Shown: positions 12,441 through 25,876, counted from the first letter of the stretch. The stretch: 64,000 nucleotides of DNA from Pempheris klunzingeri (GCF_042242105.1 NC_092016.1:12166501-12230500); one strand, 5' to 3'. Notes: generated by a model not told the origin, from the letters alone. Numbers and translations are program-made.

Positions 12441-15400
12441 CTACTTCTTCTGTCTGCTTTGCTGATACAATGATTCTGATACAGACCTCTGCAAGAAGTA
12501 GAAATCATTAAATGTCAAATACTTACAGCAAACACAGTATGTGTTATGTAAAGTAAAAGCTAACTGCAGTCAACTGACCGAGGAAACATTATGAAGGATT
12601 GTGGTGGAGGTCCGGACGAAGCCATGTCTGTGCTCACTCAGTTTGGTCATTATTTCTTGTTTCTGTCTCCCCCATAATGCAGAGTTCTCCTCCAGCTGTA
12701 ATACGTGCAAACAAAGGCAAAGCATCCACTTGACCATGAATGAAATTAGTGATCCAATATGTCTATGAAACATAAGCAACACAATAGTATCTATTTCTTT
12801 CACCTGAACCTCCAGCGTTTGGACTCTTGCCTCAGCCTTCTCCACTTTATTCAGCAAAGTCACCCTCTCCTTGAGCAGTAGTGCTTCTCTTGTCTGAAGC
12901 GGACATGACACACGTCAGCTAAATTCAAAATTTGGGGGTGGTACAATAAAACAGTATAATATATTCCTCAAGACATATCAAAACTTGAGTTTGAGCGGGA
13001 GACAATCCTCAGCCCCTTAATCTGAGGAGAGTTTTACAACATTTTCACACCACACTGTTGGCTTGAATGTGTTAGGAGTACCTGTGCTGACTGCTGTATG
13101 ATGACTGGGGCAGGCTGTTGGCGAATCCTGTCCAGCTCTTCTCTGAGACGAGTGTTTTCTGCTGCCAGGGCCGACTCTATTTCTTCCTTTCTGTGACCAG
13201 TCTCACCTACACAGCATGGAGAGGTTCTGGCCTCTGCAAATGTTTGTGTGAACACATATTGTTCCCTCACCTCTTTGAGTCCACGTACCTCTTTGTTTTT
13301 TCACCACTGGCCTTTTGTCACCACTTTGTTTTTGGTTTTCTCTGAGCTTGCCATCTAATGCTTTCTCCATCCTCTCAATGACCTGAACAATTGGGATGGC
13401 ACAAGTGTACAGGATATTATCCCAACATATGTATTTGGAGCTGAGAAGCTTTCACTGTTGTGAAATCCGATATATATGTATATATATGTATATATAGTGT
13501 AGACTGGACATTGTAGCTGACTATTCACCTTTTGCTGCTGTTTCAGAGTGGCCTCCAAAGTTGCCATCTTTGCCAAGCGCTGCAGATCCTCCTGCTGCTC
13601 CTGGTGGACTCTCTGAAGTTTTAGTAGCTCCTTCTCACTGTCATTCTTCTGCACAGCACACACGTAAAAGGAAGACAGAAGAGTAAACTACATGAACACT
13701 ACATATACACTGACATGAATTATCTATGTTTCATTTGTATAATGTGTGTATGCACACACCTTGATCAGGTCATTCTGCAGTTTTTGGATTCTGTCCCTTT
13801 GAGAGGCAGCCTTACTGGTCTCACTGGCCAGCTTGAATTTCAGAGAGGCTTTAAAACAGGAGGACAAATTGTACACAGCAGCATAAATCTGGATAATGAT
13901 ATACATCCGTTATTTGTGCTTTTTTTTTTTTTAATCCCACAAGGACAACTAAGTTTTGATGAGAATTAAAATGTGACTGATGTATGAAACTTAAGTTTCA
14001 TTGACTGATTAATGATTAACATTTAACAGTTTTGCAGCTTGGACCCAATTGAATGAATATTCTGTTAGATAGTTGGCTTTGATGACAACAGAGAGACCTT
14101 CAGGAACATCCTTTCACTGAGAGTCACAAACTGTCCTTCAGGAGATAAGACATGTACTACCCACAGAGCTTATCAGGGTCTGTGGCCTAAATGAGCTGCC
14201 TTATCACAAAACAGCACAGTCTGCTTGGGAATAGACACTCAAAAGGATTAGCAAACACACAGTGAGCCAACTCACACATCACTACTTCATCTGCCCATGA
14301 AATAATAATATAATATAACCCATAACAACATGGACTGAGGGTTCAATAACTTCTGGCTGCATAGCATAGCAAACTTTCTGACATTTGTGAATTTTTCTAC
14401 ATTTGATCTCAACTTTTTGTGAGCACATAGAATTTCAATTATTGCTTTTGCATGGTTTTGGTTCAGGCTCAGTTTAAGGCAGGATGCCTATGGACGGATA
14501 GCATACAGTTGGGTAATTTACCATACTGCTCTGCCTTACCTATACGGTCAGAAATCTCAGCCTTGGTCATGACGTCGATGTCTGTGTCATCCAGCAGATT
14601 CCGGCCAAGATCCTGGTGCAGAGACAGATCAATCCGGAGCTGGCTGTTCTCTGCTTCCAGCGTCAGCACCTGTGTCCTTAGCGCTATGATGTCTTCTGCC
14701 ATCCTACTCATGGCTGCACGATAGTTGTCCACCTCCTGATGGAGAGGTGTGGACAGTCGGTCTCATGCCAGGTGTTTGAATTTGTTATTATTCCCCCTTT
14801 AATCCTAAACCCATGTAGATCTCATGGTGAAACTGTACCTGTCTCAGGTTTGTGAGTGTCATCAAGGTTGGTGTAAAGTGCAATGACTTTGACTCATTTG
14901 TAATCAAATACCCAGAAACGGTGACAAGATTGCATAAAATATTCCCAGAAAATTGATGGGACAGATTTGATGCTGGCTGGCTATATGTGATCACCACCAC
15001 TAGATGTCTCTTCAACCCCATCTTGAAGACTTCTAGACGCCAGGATGTCGACAACAAGACACGTCTGTATACTAAGAGAATTTAAAAACAGCTCCACAGC
15101 AAATACATGTTGCATGTATGGTTTGTTATGGGCTCAGTGTCTCAATGAATAACTGATTTCTCTTGGTTTTGGATAAGCACATAACATGAGAAATGGGACA
15201 TAACTGGGAGCCAAAAGAAAATATGCTGTAAAGTGTGATGTTCCTGTAATCGATTGTTTAAGGTTTGTGTGCATCAAATTCATGACTCTGGCTCCACAAA
15301 TCCCAAGAGACAATAACACCCTATCCTGTGAAGGTCTTTTCAAAAGTCTCTTTTGTCATGGGAGCTTTACCCAGGGATTTTGGATAAACCCTAGTCGTGA

Positions 15401-17688
15401 ATTCACGGAGCCATCCTCCTGCGAAAGCCTATTTGCTGAACTCTAGAGACACAACTCATGCCAAATTCATGAGAATATGTCAGACTGACAGTCTAACAAA
15501 CAACACTGATATTCACAAAAATCTTTAAAAAATATTTATGGTACATTTTTTCCTTTCACATTCTTGTTGCCTTTCTTTCCCTTTGAAAAGATTTAAAATT
15601 CCTCATTGATTTTAGCTTCCTAAAAAGCATTCAGAGCTTCCAGGAGTCATATTGTTGCAGAGCTCTTTTATCAGATATTTCTCGGTGTAAGGCGTGTGCA
15701 TGTTGTCACGCAGCTTGTACTGTATATGCTCATTGTTCTCTGCCCTTCTATCACATCGACTAGGCAGAGCTGAATGGAGCCTGAAAGCAGGGTCCAGCTG
15801 CATGTATGAGGGGGGGTGCGACAATGAGGGGATTCCAATCTCGGATGGTGTGGTTGTGGCTCCCCTGGGACACAGGGGTGAAATTGAGCATCTAATTGAA
15901 AGGGCAGGGACGAGGTTGACAATCATGACTGTAGATGAGATGGCATCTCTGCTGGGGGGCCCACAGGCATGATGGGAAGGACAGCTCCCCATGATGAGTC
16001 TGGAGAGTCCCATCATGTGTCAAACATAAAAAGGGGAATCTCTGTCTCTGCCTGCGAATATTTGAGGTTCCCCCTCCCCTCTCTATGATTTGAAGACATT
16101 AAAGGCGTCTTGCTGTCATACATACTGTCACTTTCGGACATTTGTATCACAGACAGAAGGCAGCTGGATTGTAATGTGAGGATGTGGTATTTAATTAGGC
16201 TTTTCCAAACCATTATAATTGTGATTATGTATGTACAGCAGCATTATATAGTAAACACAGCCATTATGAAATTATCCAAGTAATACCAAGACCTTCCCAC
16301 CATCTATGTATCAAAATCTACATTATTTAACACAAAGTCTACGAAAAAACATGTAAAATTCTGGCCAATCCAAAGATCTACGCAGTGAATTTAAATAAGT
16401 ACAATTAATTATGAGGAAAATCCCAATGACAAGATATGCTTGAATAACACTCTGGGACACTAGCACAAGCTCAGCCTCATCAACTCAGTCCTCCTTGAGT
16501 GCAATCAGTCTGAGAAATGTTAATCTATTCTGCTATCTGCTATTTTGTCTCCCAGACGTTGCTTCAGCATAGTGTCCCATCTCACCGGTCTCCACATGTC
16601 ACTGTTCACTAACTAAAAGTGACAGTGGGGATTACTTCACTGATTGATTCAAGAGTTTAGGTGTCTATTGTGTCTTATCTCACCTTTGTTTGAAGGTTGG
16701 TGATCTCTGCCATGTGGGGATCATCCTCAAAGTCATGCAGAGGGGGCCTAAGACACATGAACACATTTAATAAATACAACTCATTAGAAAAATTAATCCT
16801 TTGAAAATCTCGTAGTCTTAGAGTATTAATTCAATCCACGCTTCCTCCATGCAGCTTTCTGTCTTACCGTTTATGTGGATGATGCACTTGATAGGTGTAG
16901 TTCATGTTGCGTTTGTTGGCCTGTGTGGCCTCTGGCCTTTCTGCTGGTCTCTCCTGTTCTTGTTGGGCTCCCATGAGTGGGTGGCGGTAATTTGGTAAGA
17001 TCTGTGCCAGGGCATCATGGGATGGGAGGTCGTATCCATCCTGCTGAAGTTGTAGAGGAAATGTGTTTTTCATTGACAAAATTGATCATTGCACTGGAGA
17101 TTGCAGTTCATGACTTTTCAGAATTGAATGAAAATTGCTTATAAACATAATTTGGAAAGATATTTCAGAGGTCTTCTGAGGAAAATGACTCCCAGCTGTA
17201 AAGCATGGTTAAATACATTCAATTCTTCAACAAATTTTGGCCATTTTCTTTCACATGTGGGAGGACTACAGTAAATTACAGAAGCAATGAGAGGCTTAAT
17301 CAAAACACGTAGCAATGACTTCTCTGTACTCAGTGTGCTAGTGTGTGGCCTGTTCAACCCCTTCATCTCCTGAATATAAAGCATGTTACATCACTATACA
17401 TACAGTACCTACTCTCTAACAACTCAATAGCCCTAAAGTCCTTCAAACATGAGCCCTGCATATACAATGTACACTGTCAAGGCTCATGGTTGCCAGGCAG
17501 CAGAAATTCAAAGAATTGATATGAAACGGAGTCATTATCTATTATCTTCCCACGGGCTCCTCCTCCGACACAAATACCTCCACATTGTCAGAGCCTACCT
17601 TTATAGCTGCAGGGTTGCTGAGTGATTTTGTCTTTTTCGAGGCGTTCATCCAACAGAAAATGTCCTCATCAGAAGAGTGAACACGTAA
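12441..17688 (-). CDS. ccdc33: Coiled-coil domain-containing protein 33 (CCDC33), C-terminal 402 residues in 11 exons
   Basis: Minus-strand exons, 5' to 3': 17688-17599, 17043-16868, 16747-16684, 14735-14540, 13848-13760, 13648-13529, 13382-13289, 13206-13082, 12893-12804, 12695-12579, 12488-12441 (stop TAG). All have GT-AG borders and matching phases. The product is charged, heptad-rich coiled coil. Its segment VDNYRAAMSRMAEDI aligns by eye with human CCDC33 (NNYRRAMQKMAEDI), as do KNDSEKELL (human KNDREKELL) and AENTRLREELD (human AENAKLRTELD). Human CCDC33 is about 950 aa with an N-terminal C2 domain; that part is not confidently located here, so the model is 5' partial. The family is poorly characterised (testis-enriched, peroxisome/cilium reports). 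The gene order cyp11a1-ccdc33-stra6 supports orthology. The exon beginning at 13206 itself starts GTGAG, right after its acceptor. Confidence 0.9.
13470..13497. repeat. (TATATG/TA)n microsatellite in ccdc33 intron
   Basis: Alternating tatata/tgta run between two ccdc33 exons. Confidence 0.8.
14736..16683. other. Large ccdc33 intron with an open GC-richer patch
   Basis: Intron of 1.95 kb. Most is AT-rich. At 15670-16016 the sequence is GC-richer and open on both strands: a plus frame ending 15972 and minus frames of up to 134 codons. No splice-bounded match to a known family was recognised; the patch could be a conserved noncoding element or an unannotated exon. Confidence 0.45.
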
Positions 17689-17867
17689 CTGATGGTGGAT
17701 GGGAAAGTTGGAGCTCTGTCATCATGTTCGAACAATCAACCTGTAACCACAACACAAGCCTTGGCAACTACCAGGGTCAACGCGATGTACAAAATAGTGG
17801 AGCATCATATTTCATATTCAAAACAACATTTCTCCTTCCATCTTCATCTGGTATTTCTCTCTTTTGC

Positions 17868-18278
17868 AGTGGTGGAAAGTAGCTTGCAATGTTTACTCAA
17901 CTGCTGTGATTCAGTACAATTTTGAGCAAGTTGCACTTGCATTACTTCCATTTTTTGCTACTTTGGAGGCAAATATTCCTTGTAGTCCTTGTAGCTTTGA
18001 CATTCCCATGAACAATGTCTTAATGCAACCTTTTCTAAAAAAATGTAATTAATAAATAAGTTATGATGTATTACTATAGATACCAAGTGACATGAAATAG
18101 TTGTTCCACGTTTATCACCTGTGGTGCTTACACATTAATACATCAATATGACAATCCAATGATATAATATTATTTAGAAATGGGCCATGCTGCATGTGCG
18201 ACTTTTACTCGTAAGAGTATTTCTACACTGTGTTACTTTTACACCTTTTCTACTTTAACTTAAGTAAAAGATCTGAAT
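17868..18278. mobile_element. Degenerate fish-type DNA-transposon/MITE copy with cagtggtggaaagta end
   Basis: The left end cagtggtggaaagta followed by 'gtttactcaactgctgtgattcagtacaattttgag' style sequence, and the right part with 'tttaacttaagtaaaagatctgaat', match a very common teleost element whose terminal inverted repeats begin CAGTGGTGGAA. The right terminal repeat is missing, so the copy is truncated. The family is recalled, not searched. Confidence 0.65.
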
Positions 18279-19120
18279 GGAACTGACACCAATTGCGCTT
18301 TTGTATCTTAGCGTTACGGGAAGAAAATCAAACCTTGTGTTCATGCCTGGATGTAGTGTGCACCAATCAATGCAATTGAAAGGAGGTTCCTGCTCACTAA
18401 ATAATGGCCCCCACATGAATTCTGTCTTAGCCTGGATAAGCAGATTGATGGCGACTGGTTCATGATTTAGTGACATGCTGTGTGGCACCTGTGGGCCACT
18501 TTGAGCATCTATTCCCAGCCTCAGTCAATTCATTGTCTGAGTCTGATGCTGAATACAAAATCTAAAAACACAGAAATTGGACTTTGATAATAAATTGTCA
18601 AAAAACAATCTTAAAAAGAATAAAGGTTGAGTTTTATACATTTATAGTTGAGAGACTTCTAAAGCAAGATTATCTGATACATGTATTGTCACAAAGATGA
18701 GAACAGGACTGTTTCTATTAGCGTGTGAAAAGTTGACAGCCAGAGTAAAACGCTGCCATTTTAGCCATTATGAATTTCACCCGAGCTTAAAGCCTTTAAG
18801 TAAGTGAATCATTGCGCGTGTGATTTTTGCAAACTTTTATTGTGTATAAAATGCGCTATTCACTATACATAAGTTTAACTTGGTTAAAGTACAAACATGC
18901 ATATATGCAAATGTATGTGGAACCTTCAATGGCGTGGATCAATAACTGTCCTGCCTGTGCTGCTCATTAGCAATTAAGACTGGCAGATGACCATTGATGC
19001 TACAAGATGTGACTGAGAGGAAATTATCTGTGGGGGCAGGGAGGAAGAGTCATCAATGATCTAAAAGTCTGTGTCTGGCGTTCAGTTATAATCTCCATCT
19101 TTACTTGGCATTCATCTTGT

Positions 19121-19418
19121 GGATATACCGCTTATCCTTAAGGGTCATGGGGGGCTGCAGCCAATCCACACCCTGGACTGGTCACCTGTCAATCACAGTG
19201 TCGACACATGGAGACAGACAACCACTCACACTCACATTTACACCTTTGGGCAATTTATAGTCACCAATTAACCTGACCCCCATATCTTTGGACTGTGGGA
19301 GGAAGCCGGAGTACCCAGAGAAAACCTACATAAATACGGGAAGAACATGCAAAACTCCACACAGAAAGGTTCCTACTGTGAGGCAACGGTGCTAACCACA
19401 GCACCACCATGCTGCCTG
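19121..19418. repeat. Fish-wide dispersed repeat
   Basis: Contains the phrases gggcaatttatagtcacc, ctttggactgtgggagg, gaagccggagtacccag and aacatgcaaaactccac, plus a gctaaccacagcaccacca tail. These are characteristic of a highly abundant teleost interspersed repeat. The copy is diverged (several substitutions) but nearly full-length in order. Its class (LINE tail versus SINE) cannot be decided here. Confidence 0.8.
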
Positions 19419-21239
19419 TAAAAATATATTCTGTTGTTTAAATATGTGTGTTCTGTTGAATACATATGAGAGGTGAAAACCTGACAGGAATGCAGAGAGC
19501 TTTTGCATATGTTTTTAACAGGCAATGAATTGTGTTGAATACAAATCAGCTTAGCAAAACAACAGAGTGCAATGGAAAACAAGCGAGAAAAGTGAGACGT
19601 TTTTATTTTATTTTATTTGTTTGATAATCTTTTTTACTAGTATTCAAACATGAACATATCATAAACTAGACAGCCAAACACAAAATTGGCAGATTCAGTT
19701 TCATTCAATATTAACAGCCATGTGCATGAATCTGCATCTCAGTGACAGCCTACTCGGTTTAGTTTTTAGTTAAATATTTTCATAACTGACTGCTTTAATT
19801 CATGATAAATAATTCACTGGATGCTTGCAGCTATGTGCTCTACAAGAAGACATAATTTCTTCTAATCCAACAAGGGAAAGCTGAACAAGTGAAAACACTT
19901 CCCGCAGAGTTTAATATCACATTATCATGTATGATATCGACCGACAAATTTACAAAATCCTCAGAACAAAATAATTCACGTTCAGTCACTGCTCGTGTTC
20001 AGAATACCTCTGACCTTGTTACATATAATCTGTGGAGAGCTGGGGAGGGGAGAGGGATGTGTGCCGTGGTCTGGGTTTTCTTTAACATCATCAGAATTCA
20101 GCACACAGCCTCCAAAACGCAGCAAATGGGCTCTTCATTGGAGTGACAGCTCTGAGCCAGCTGCCACACACAACTTCAATTAGCCTGCCAGAGCAAGGCA
20201 GCTCCCAGGAGTTTTCTTGACATCCACATACTCCACCTTTTCTGGCCACCACCTTTTATTTTTCCCCTTCAATCGTTCATTTGACCAAGACTTCACTCTT
20301 TCTTTCACTTTTCCCACATTTGACCTCAGCATCCTCCCCGTCCTTCTTTCCCATAAAAGCACACATCCTTCTCAGCCCTCCCGTGCCACCATCCACACAT
20401 GACAAGCCAAGCGGAAATACCTGCAGTGTGCTAATGGACACAGAGGAAAAAGGGGTGTTAGAAAACCGAAGGCAATCGAAGCAGAAAAGAGAGAAAAAAA
20501 CCTGAGAAAAGAGGATGTAGAGGTTTACACAACTGGTCTCTCGCCACCACTGGAATTCAGCACAGCGGTGTAAGCGATTTAGTGTGCTGCTGCAGTGGAG
20601 ATCTTAATCAAGACATAATGGCATTAGAAGAAAGAAGCAATATGTACATAGTTATACTAATGCTTAACAAGAAGGTGTTTCTTACTTTGAATCTCTCATA
20701 ATTATACACACCAAAAGTTGATATTGGTCGGAGATGGAGATGTGAATACAGATGGTTTTACACACAAGATATGCAGGGGAAATCTCATTAATATTGATTT
20801 CCCATAGAGACATAAGATAATAACTAAACTGTACATATTTCATAGCTGTAGATAGTATAGTTAAGCAAAAAACTACATTGCATTTTTGCCACACTAACCT
20901 GGATAATATATGTTACAAAATCTACACACCAAACAATAAAAGCTCTCCTTACTTGTAGCACTGAATTGTAGCTGGGAAAATTCTCATTCAAATTCTATTT
21001 CAACAATTGATCTGCATTCAGGCTCTACATGCAATAACATTAAATCATGCCAAATTGAATTTCAACTAATTGCTGTTTCAACCAAGTGTGACTAAAATGT
21101 GTCACGTGTCAACAAAAAATGTAATTACTGGGTGCCCCTGAGAAAATGACATTTTGCTCTGTATGCAATCATATCTGCGCCCTGTCAGCAATCTGCAGTG
21201 AGCCATTACGCGGGTATAAAGCTTTTTAAAGAAATAGAA

Positions 21240-21295
21240 AAAGAGTGACACAGAGTGAGAGAGAGAGACGGACAGAGAGAGACAGAGAGAGAGGT
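21240..21295. repeat. GA-rich low-complexity tract
   Basis: Runs of gaga and gacagagaga; simple sequence. Confidence 0.7.
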
Positions 21296-23078
21296 GTGTG
21301 TCAAGGGCAACATGCAGCTTTGACTCAAGGACGTGTGAGGCTGACAGCCAATGCCACTCCTTATGAGGTCCACAGTGAGAGCCAAGCCAAGGATTATCAG
21401 TAAATCAACGTCTGTCAATTATGCTTATGCTGCCGTGAAACCACAGCGCTCCATAAACAAACAGGGCACGCACGTAAAAGCAGGGTCAGCCACGAGCATA
21501 ATGAAAATAGTGTGGGTGGAAGAGAACATCCAATCACACAGTGGTGGAAACGAAGCTAAAATATGACCTCCAGATTTTAACGAACCACACATAAATTGAA
21601 TCATCACATAGTTGACAGTAGTATTGAGTATTTCTGAATTGTTTTAATTGAGCTGACTAAATCTGAAGGAGTCGTGAGATTAATTGGAGAGGAAAGGAGA
21701 AAAAAAGTTGTGGTACACAAGAATTTAGATGAATTTTTTCAGACTTTTCTGTAATCTTTGTTTTTCATGAAATTATGTGTAATTTCACCTCTTTGGGGAT
21801 CAAACACAAACATTTAAATGAAACCATGTGAGAGGTTTTGAAGTAAGGAGTATGTGTGTATGGGTGTATGTAAGGTCAGCCCACAATTCAAAACAGATTT
21901 TTATAGTTTTTATCGAAGACCAAAAAAATGTTAACCAAGCCCACAACATAAGGAGGCCATTGAATCTCACTTTAAATCCTGTGTGCTTCCTGTAAATTCC
22001 CTGATCCTAATCAAACATGTAGAGGAAGTGTGACTAAGCCCCTGAGGACAATGAAGCAATCTAAACCGGCCCTAAAGCCTTGCCAACAGCAGGCTGGTAT
22101 CCATGTCGCAGTCAGTCACAGCACAGCGAGTATCAGTGACTGCTTTTCCCCACCGGCTCGACATGACCTTTCCAAAATGCTATACAACCGAATCTTAATG
22201 ACTAACACACCAGTTGACATTTACAGAAGCCAGCTTGGTGTTGAATAGTTCGGAGAAACATCAAAACGCTAATGTTGCTTGTACACCAAACGGACCCCTA
22301 TGAGCGAAAGGCATGGAGATATGAATGAAACTTAGCATAGTGCAACATCAGTGAATGAGACAAACTAGACATACAAACTTTTCAGTTGGTATTGCAAATA
22401 CTATTGAATGGCAAAGTAAGATCTATTTTAAAATCATATTGGGTAACAACAAATAAAATCAATAATCAAAATAAATTAAACATCTCGAATCAAAATTAAA
22501 AGCACGCTGCATCTTGTTTGAGGCTGTGAAAAGGGCATGAAGACTGATGAGGACGTGGTAGGCGTGCCTGTTGTGTAATACATCATTCCTATTTTGGCAG
22601 GACTGTCAGTGGGATTGAATTTACATCAGAGGGCAGACACGTGATGCAATGATGTCGACACCCAGCCACAGACTGCTTCCCGAAAACACGGGTCTGAGGT
22701 CAGACGAGTCAACTGATGTGATTACGAAGCTTAGAGAGAAAGACCAACTTCCAGCCCAGATCCTGTCAGGAGATGGATATCCTGAGAACATTGTGCGTCT
22801 GAAAACCTATGGCCTGCATCTTGATCATCTCAGTGTGAGAGATCAGGTCAGTAGAGCAACTGCCATTAAAGAAGAGGGTCAATGGACTCGAATGATACCA
22901 CATAAATCGTGCCCATTCCATTGTGTGCATTACTGTGGGGAAGATGGCTATTTAGAGTGCTGTTGGGTATGCATTCATCAGTCACAGCTTTTACGCAACC
23001 TTGGAAAATACCATTTATCATCTGTAGAAAGGAATTAATGGCATTAGCCAGGGGTCCATCAGAGGGTTAAATACTTAC

Positions 23079-23160
23079 ATTAGCTTCACATCGACCGAGG
23101 CGAGCAAAGGCACGGGGGTCTGACGGCATATTGTGCATTCTTGGTACATCATTTACATTT
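23079..23160 (-). CDS. ccdc33: Likely upstream coding exon of ccdc33
   Basis: Minus-strand segment bounded by a ttgtag acceptor and a consensus gtaagt donor. Only one of three frames is open and it reads protein-like, including VPRMHNMPSDPRAFARLGR. Length 82 with exit phase 0 fits directly onto the phase-0 entry of the exon at 17688. Assignment to ccdc33 is inference from strand, position and phase; I did not recognise the peptide from human CCDC33. Confidence 0.65.
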
Positions 23161-24490
23161 CTACAATCAGATAAGAAGCAGAATAGAGGAGTTAACCCCA
23201 ACCCTTTTTTGTGCAGGACAATGCTCTGATCTTTAATGACCAGGCTGGGCTATTCGGCAGGGGTTTCATGATGGCCAGCCCTGTATAGATGGATAGATGA
23301 TGGGCCATTAGCTGGAGCTGAGCTGATACAAGACAAGCTAGACAATAGCTGACACTGCTAGAACAGCTTCATTGTGAAGCAGTACATCTGTATTCAGAGG
23401 CGATTGTGAGGTTACACATTTAGCTGAGGTGGGAATACCAGAAATAGCTTTAAATCTGTTCTACACGGTCTGCTCCAGGTGCAGAGTATAGATACAGGCC
23501 CCGCCATGGCACTTCAAACAGAGCAGCCAAGCTCAAACCTGCACACCAGACAGGAGCCAAGGAGCTCCCCACATCCCCACTCTGCTCTTATCAGAGAACA
23601 ACAGGAGAATGAGGTAAACAACTGAAGAATTAGCAGTAAATAAGCCTGGTAAGAGCCGTCTTAATAACTCCACTGTCTGTTAAGTGTAAAATCATGGAGT
23701 GCGTCATGCAGGGTTCTTTCTTATATTTTGGTGCTAGATCATGCATTAGGAACACTGATCAAAATGTTTCATTATGGTGTTTTCTTGTTCACTCCAAGTG
23801 CTAGTAATAATAAACACATGCTTAAGGCTCTATCAGAACCTTGGCTTATGATGGCCCGCAGTGGTCAAGGTCTCTAAAGCTCTCAGCTCATGTTTAGACT
23901 CAGACTGAACCGCCCACATTCATGATCACCCCACCCACACACGCCTTGTTTGCTCCATAGCTTTTCTTTCTGCTTTTGTCTGTCAAGGCCAGCTAGTATC
24001 ACATTGTTTTTGCCAACATTTCAGTCCAAGACTTGTGTATACAGGACAGCGCCCAATGCTTGCTGGCCTTGTTGATTAAATTATCTGAGGAGTGTCTTCA
24101 ATTTCTGGAACAAATTAAATAATAAAAAAATCAGTGCCTGCACTCCAGTGCAGACATAGCATTAAAGAAAGACATTTATGAGAAAAGAGAGAAGCCAGAC
24201 AGTCAAGGTTGGAGTCATAAGAGGAAGAATATGAAAGAAAAGCTTTTAGATGTTGCAGTTTAAGCGACTAAAAAGCCAGCTTCAGCCTAAATTATGTTAC
24301 TTCTATGTCTTCTGGCACTGCTTTCTTGACTGGAAAACATATTTTTTCACTGGGAAATGTAATGATCATAGTAGTGCAAACAAATCCAAATGATCACAAC
24401 CTACAACACACGTCACAGCGACAATAAAAAGCCACTAGATGTCACTGTGGCCCCATTTCATCTCCCATCAGCTGATCAACCGACACTAAC

Positions 24491-24531
24491 CTTAGTGTGT
24501 GAGGAGTACGGAAAGACTGGGGATGCTCACT
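24491..24531 (-). CDS. ccdc33: Possible small ccdc33 exon
   Basis: 41-nt minus-strand segment with an acceptor cagcag and a donor gttagt. It enters in phase 0 and exits in phase 2, exactly the phase needed by the exon at 23160-23079. The joined peptide would read SEHPQSFRTPHTLR before NVNDVP. The donor is suboptimal and the exon short, so this is tentative. Confidence 0.4.
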
Positions 24532-25771
24532 CTGCTGTGTCTAAACTGCACAGCTGAACGTTAGCTGCAATGTGTGGAGTGTCTGCAAAGCTATTACTAT
24601 TCAAGACCAGTTCCATATTTCCCGTCCCTCTGTCTGCAATACTCTCAAACCACAACAGTGCCCGGCGGCAGGGGGGGTCGGATATTACTGTAGGTTGCAG
24701 CTCTGCTGGAGTAGGACTGCATACATTATGCTGCATCTGAACCTGGGGTCCTGCCCATAGAGAGTACCGCAGCCCTGCCAATGTGAAAATACATCAAGGA
24801 TTTCACACTTTTACTAATTATTGAAGTAAATGCAGTGGTGATGATGCTTGGAGAGCAGTTTGACAATCAAATGCACGACAACTCTGATCAACAGCAGTGC
24901 AAGGTTGGTTTTATTTTAGCAAGCAACATATGCAACAATAGATAATCAAATACAGAGAGATTGTAGATCAGAAGATTTGCAAAAAAATGTATAAAACTAT
25001 AAAACTACTATAAAACACACCTCTCAGTCACATCACAAAAAGGCAACGTGGAAGTATTAATGCACAGCAGATCTACCTGACTGCTGCTACCAAGCCTCTG
25101 TTTGTTCTGACTGATGGGAGAAAAAAGTAATCAGATTCTTTTCAGGGCAGCCATTGCACAAAATCAATACTATATAAGGAGGCCTGATGAATTTGAAATT
25201 TGTACTCAGAGTGGATATTGATCAGTCTCAGTCAAAAGACTTTTGAAAGCCCATGTAGATTTACAATCGATATGTAGTTTAAAACACATAACTTTACTAT
25301 TATAAATGTAACACAAGTAAAGAGAATGCATGTGAGAAACATCAGCATTAATCTAGTTACTTTAGAATAACTTGAACTGATGACAGTGATATGTTACATG
25401 CAATAAGCAGAGGTGCTGTAAATGTTCATGTTCACCAGATAAGATGTAGACAACACAAAGCACTGATATACACTCTAGGAGCAGGATTTACAGAGAGCTG
25501 GGCTGGGCGTGGTGCTCCGTCTGGGAGGGGCAATATGAGTGAAGGACCCCTCCTCCTGGTTTGTCTTAAGCAGGCGAGATGGGACAGTCATTGCATGAAG
25601 ATCCTGAATGTTTAATACCATCCCACAGTCAGTGCATTACCCCTGACATTAGAGCTTGTTTTCAGTGCTGATGTTGTAGATATAAAAAATTCAAAAGCGA
25701 TTAAGAGACAACAATTCCACATTAGTGGCAGTGGTTATGTAACCCTGATACCCTTGAAATAAAAGACTTAC

Positions 25772-25876
25772 AGTGCCTGACTTAACATGGCGGTCTAGCA
25801 GACGGAGCTTGTATCGTGTGTGATTGAAAGATCTCTGCTCGGTCTTCCTGTGGCTCGTCAAAATGAGAGCTGTGTG
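25772..25876 (-). CDS. ccdc33: Possible ccdc33 exon
   Basis: 105-nt minus-strand open segment ending at a consensus gtaagt donor. Only one of three frames is open up to the donor; its peptide includes RYKLRLLDRHVKSGT. Several acceptors are possible (25877 or within the next 40 bp), so the 5' edge is uncertain. Exit phase 0 is compatible with the small exon at 24531. No family was recognised. Confidence 0.4.

Larger units (their letters stand above)
17689..23078. other. ccdc33: Probable long ccdc33 intron
   Basis: 5.4 kb between two phase-compatible ccdc33 exons. It holds two dispersed repeats (17868-18278 and 19121-19418), a GA-rich low-complexity run near 21240-21295, and a 129-codon plus frame at 22649-23038 without splice context. 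No additional exon was recognised. Confidence 0.5.

Noticed and set aside
22649..23038. 129-codon plus frame inside a ccdc33 intron
   Set aside because: Reads fairly protein-like but has no splice context, no known domain, and lies on the strand opposite the host gene; probably chance or conserved noncoding sequence.
24572..24781. Frames on both strands near a G7 tract
   Set aside because: One minus frame after a tgcag acceptor is open for 23 codons but meets a stop without a donor; not supported as an exon.
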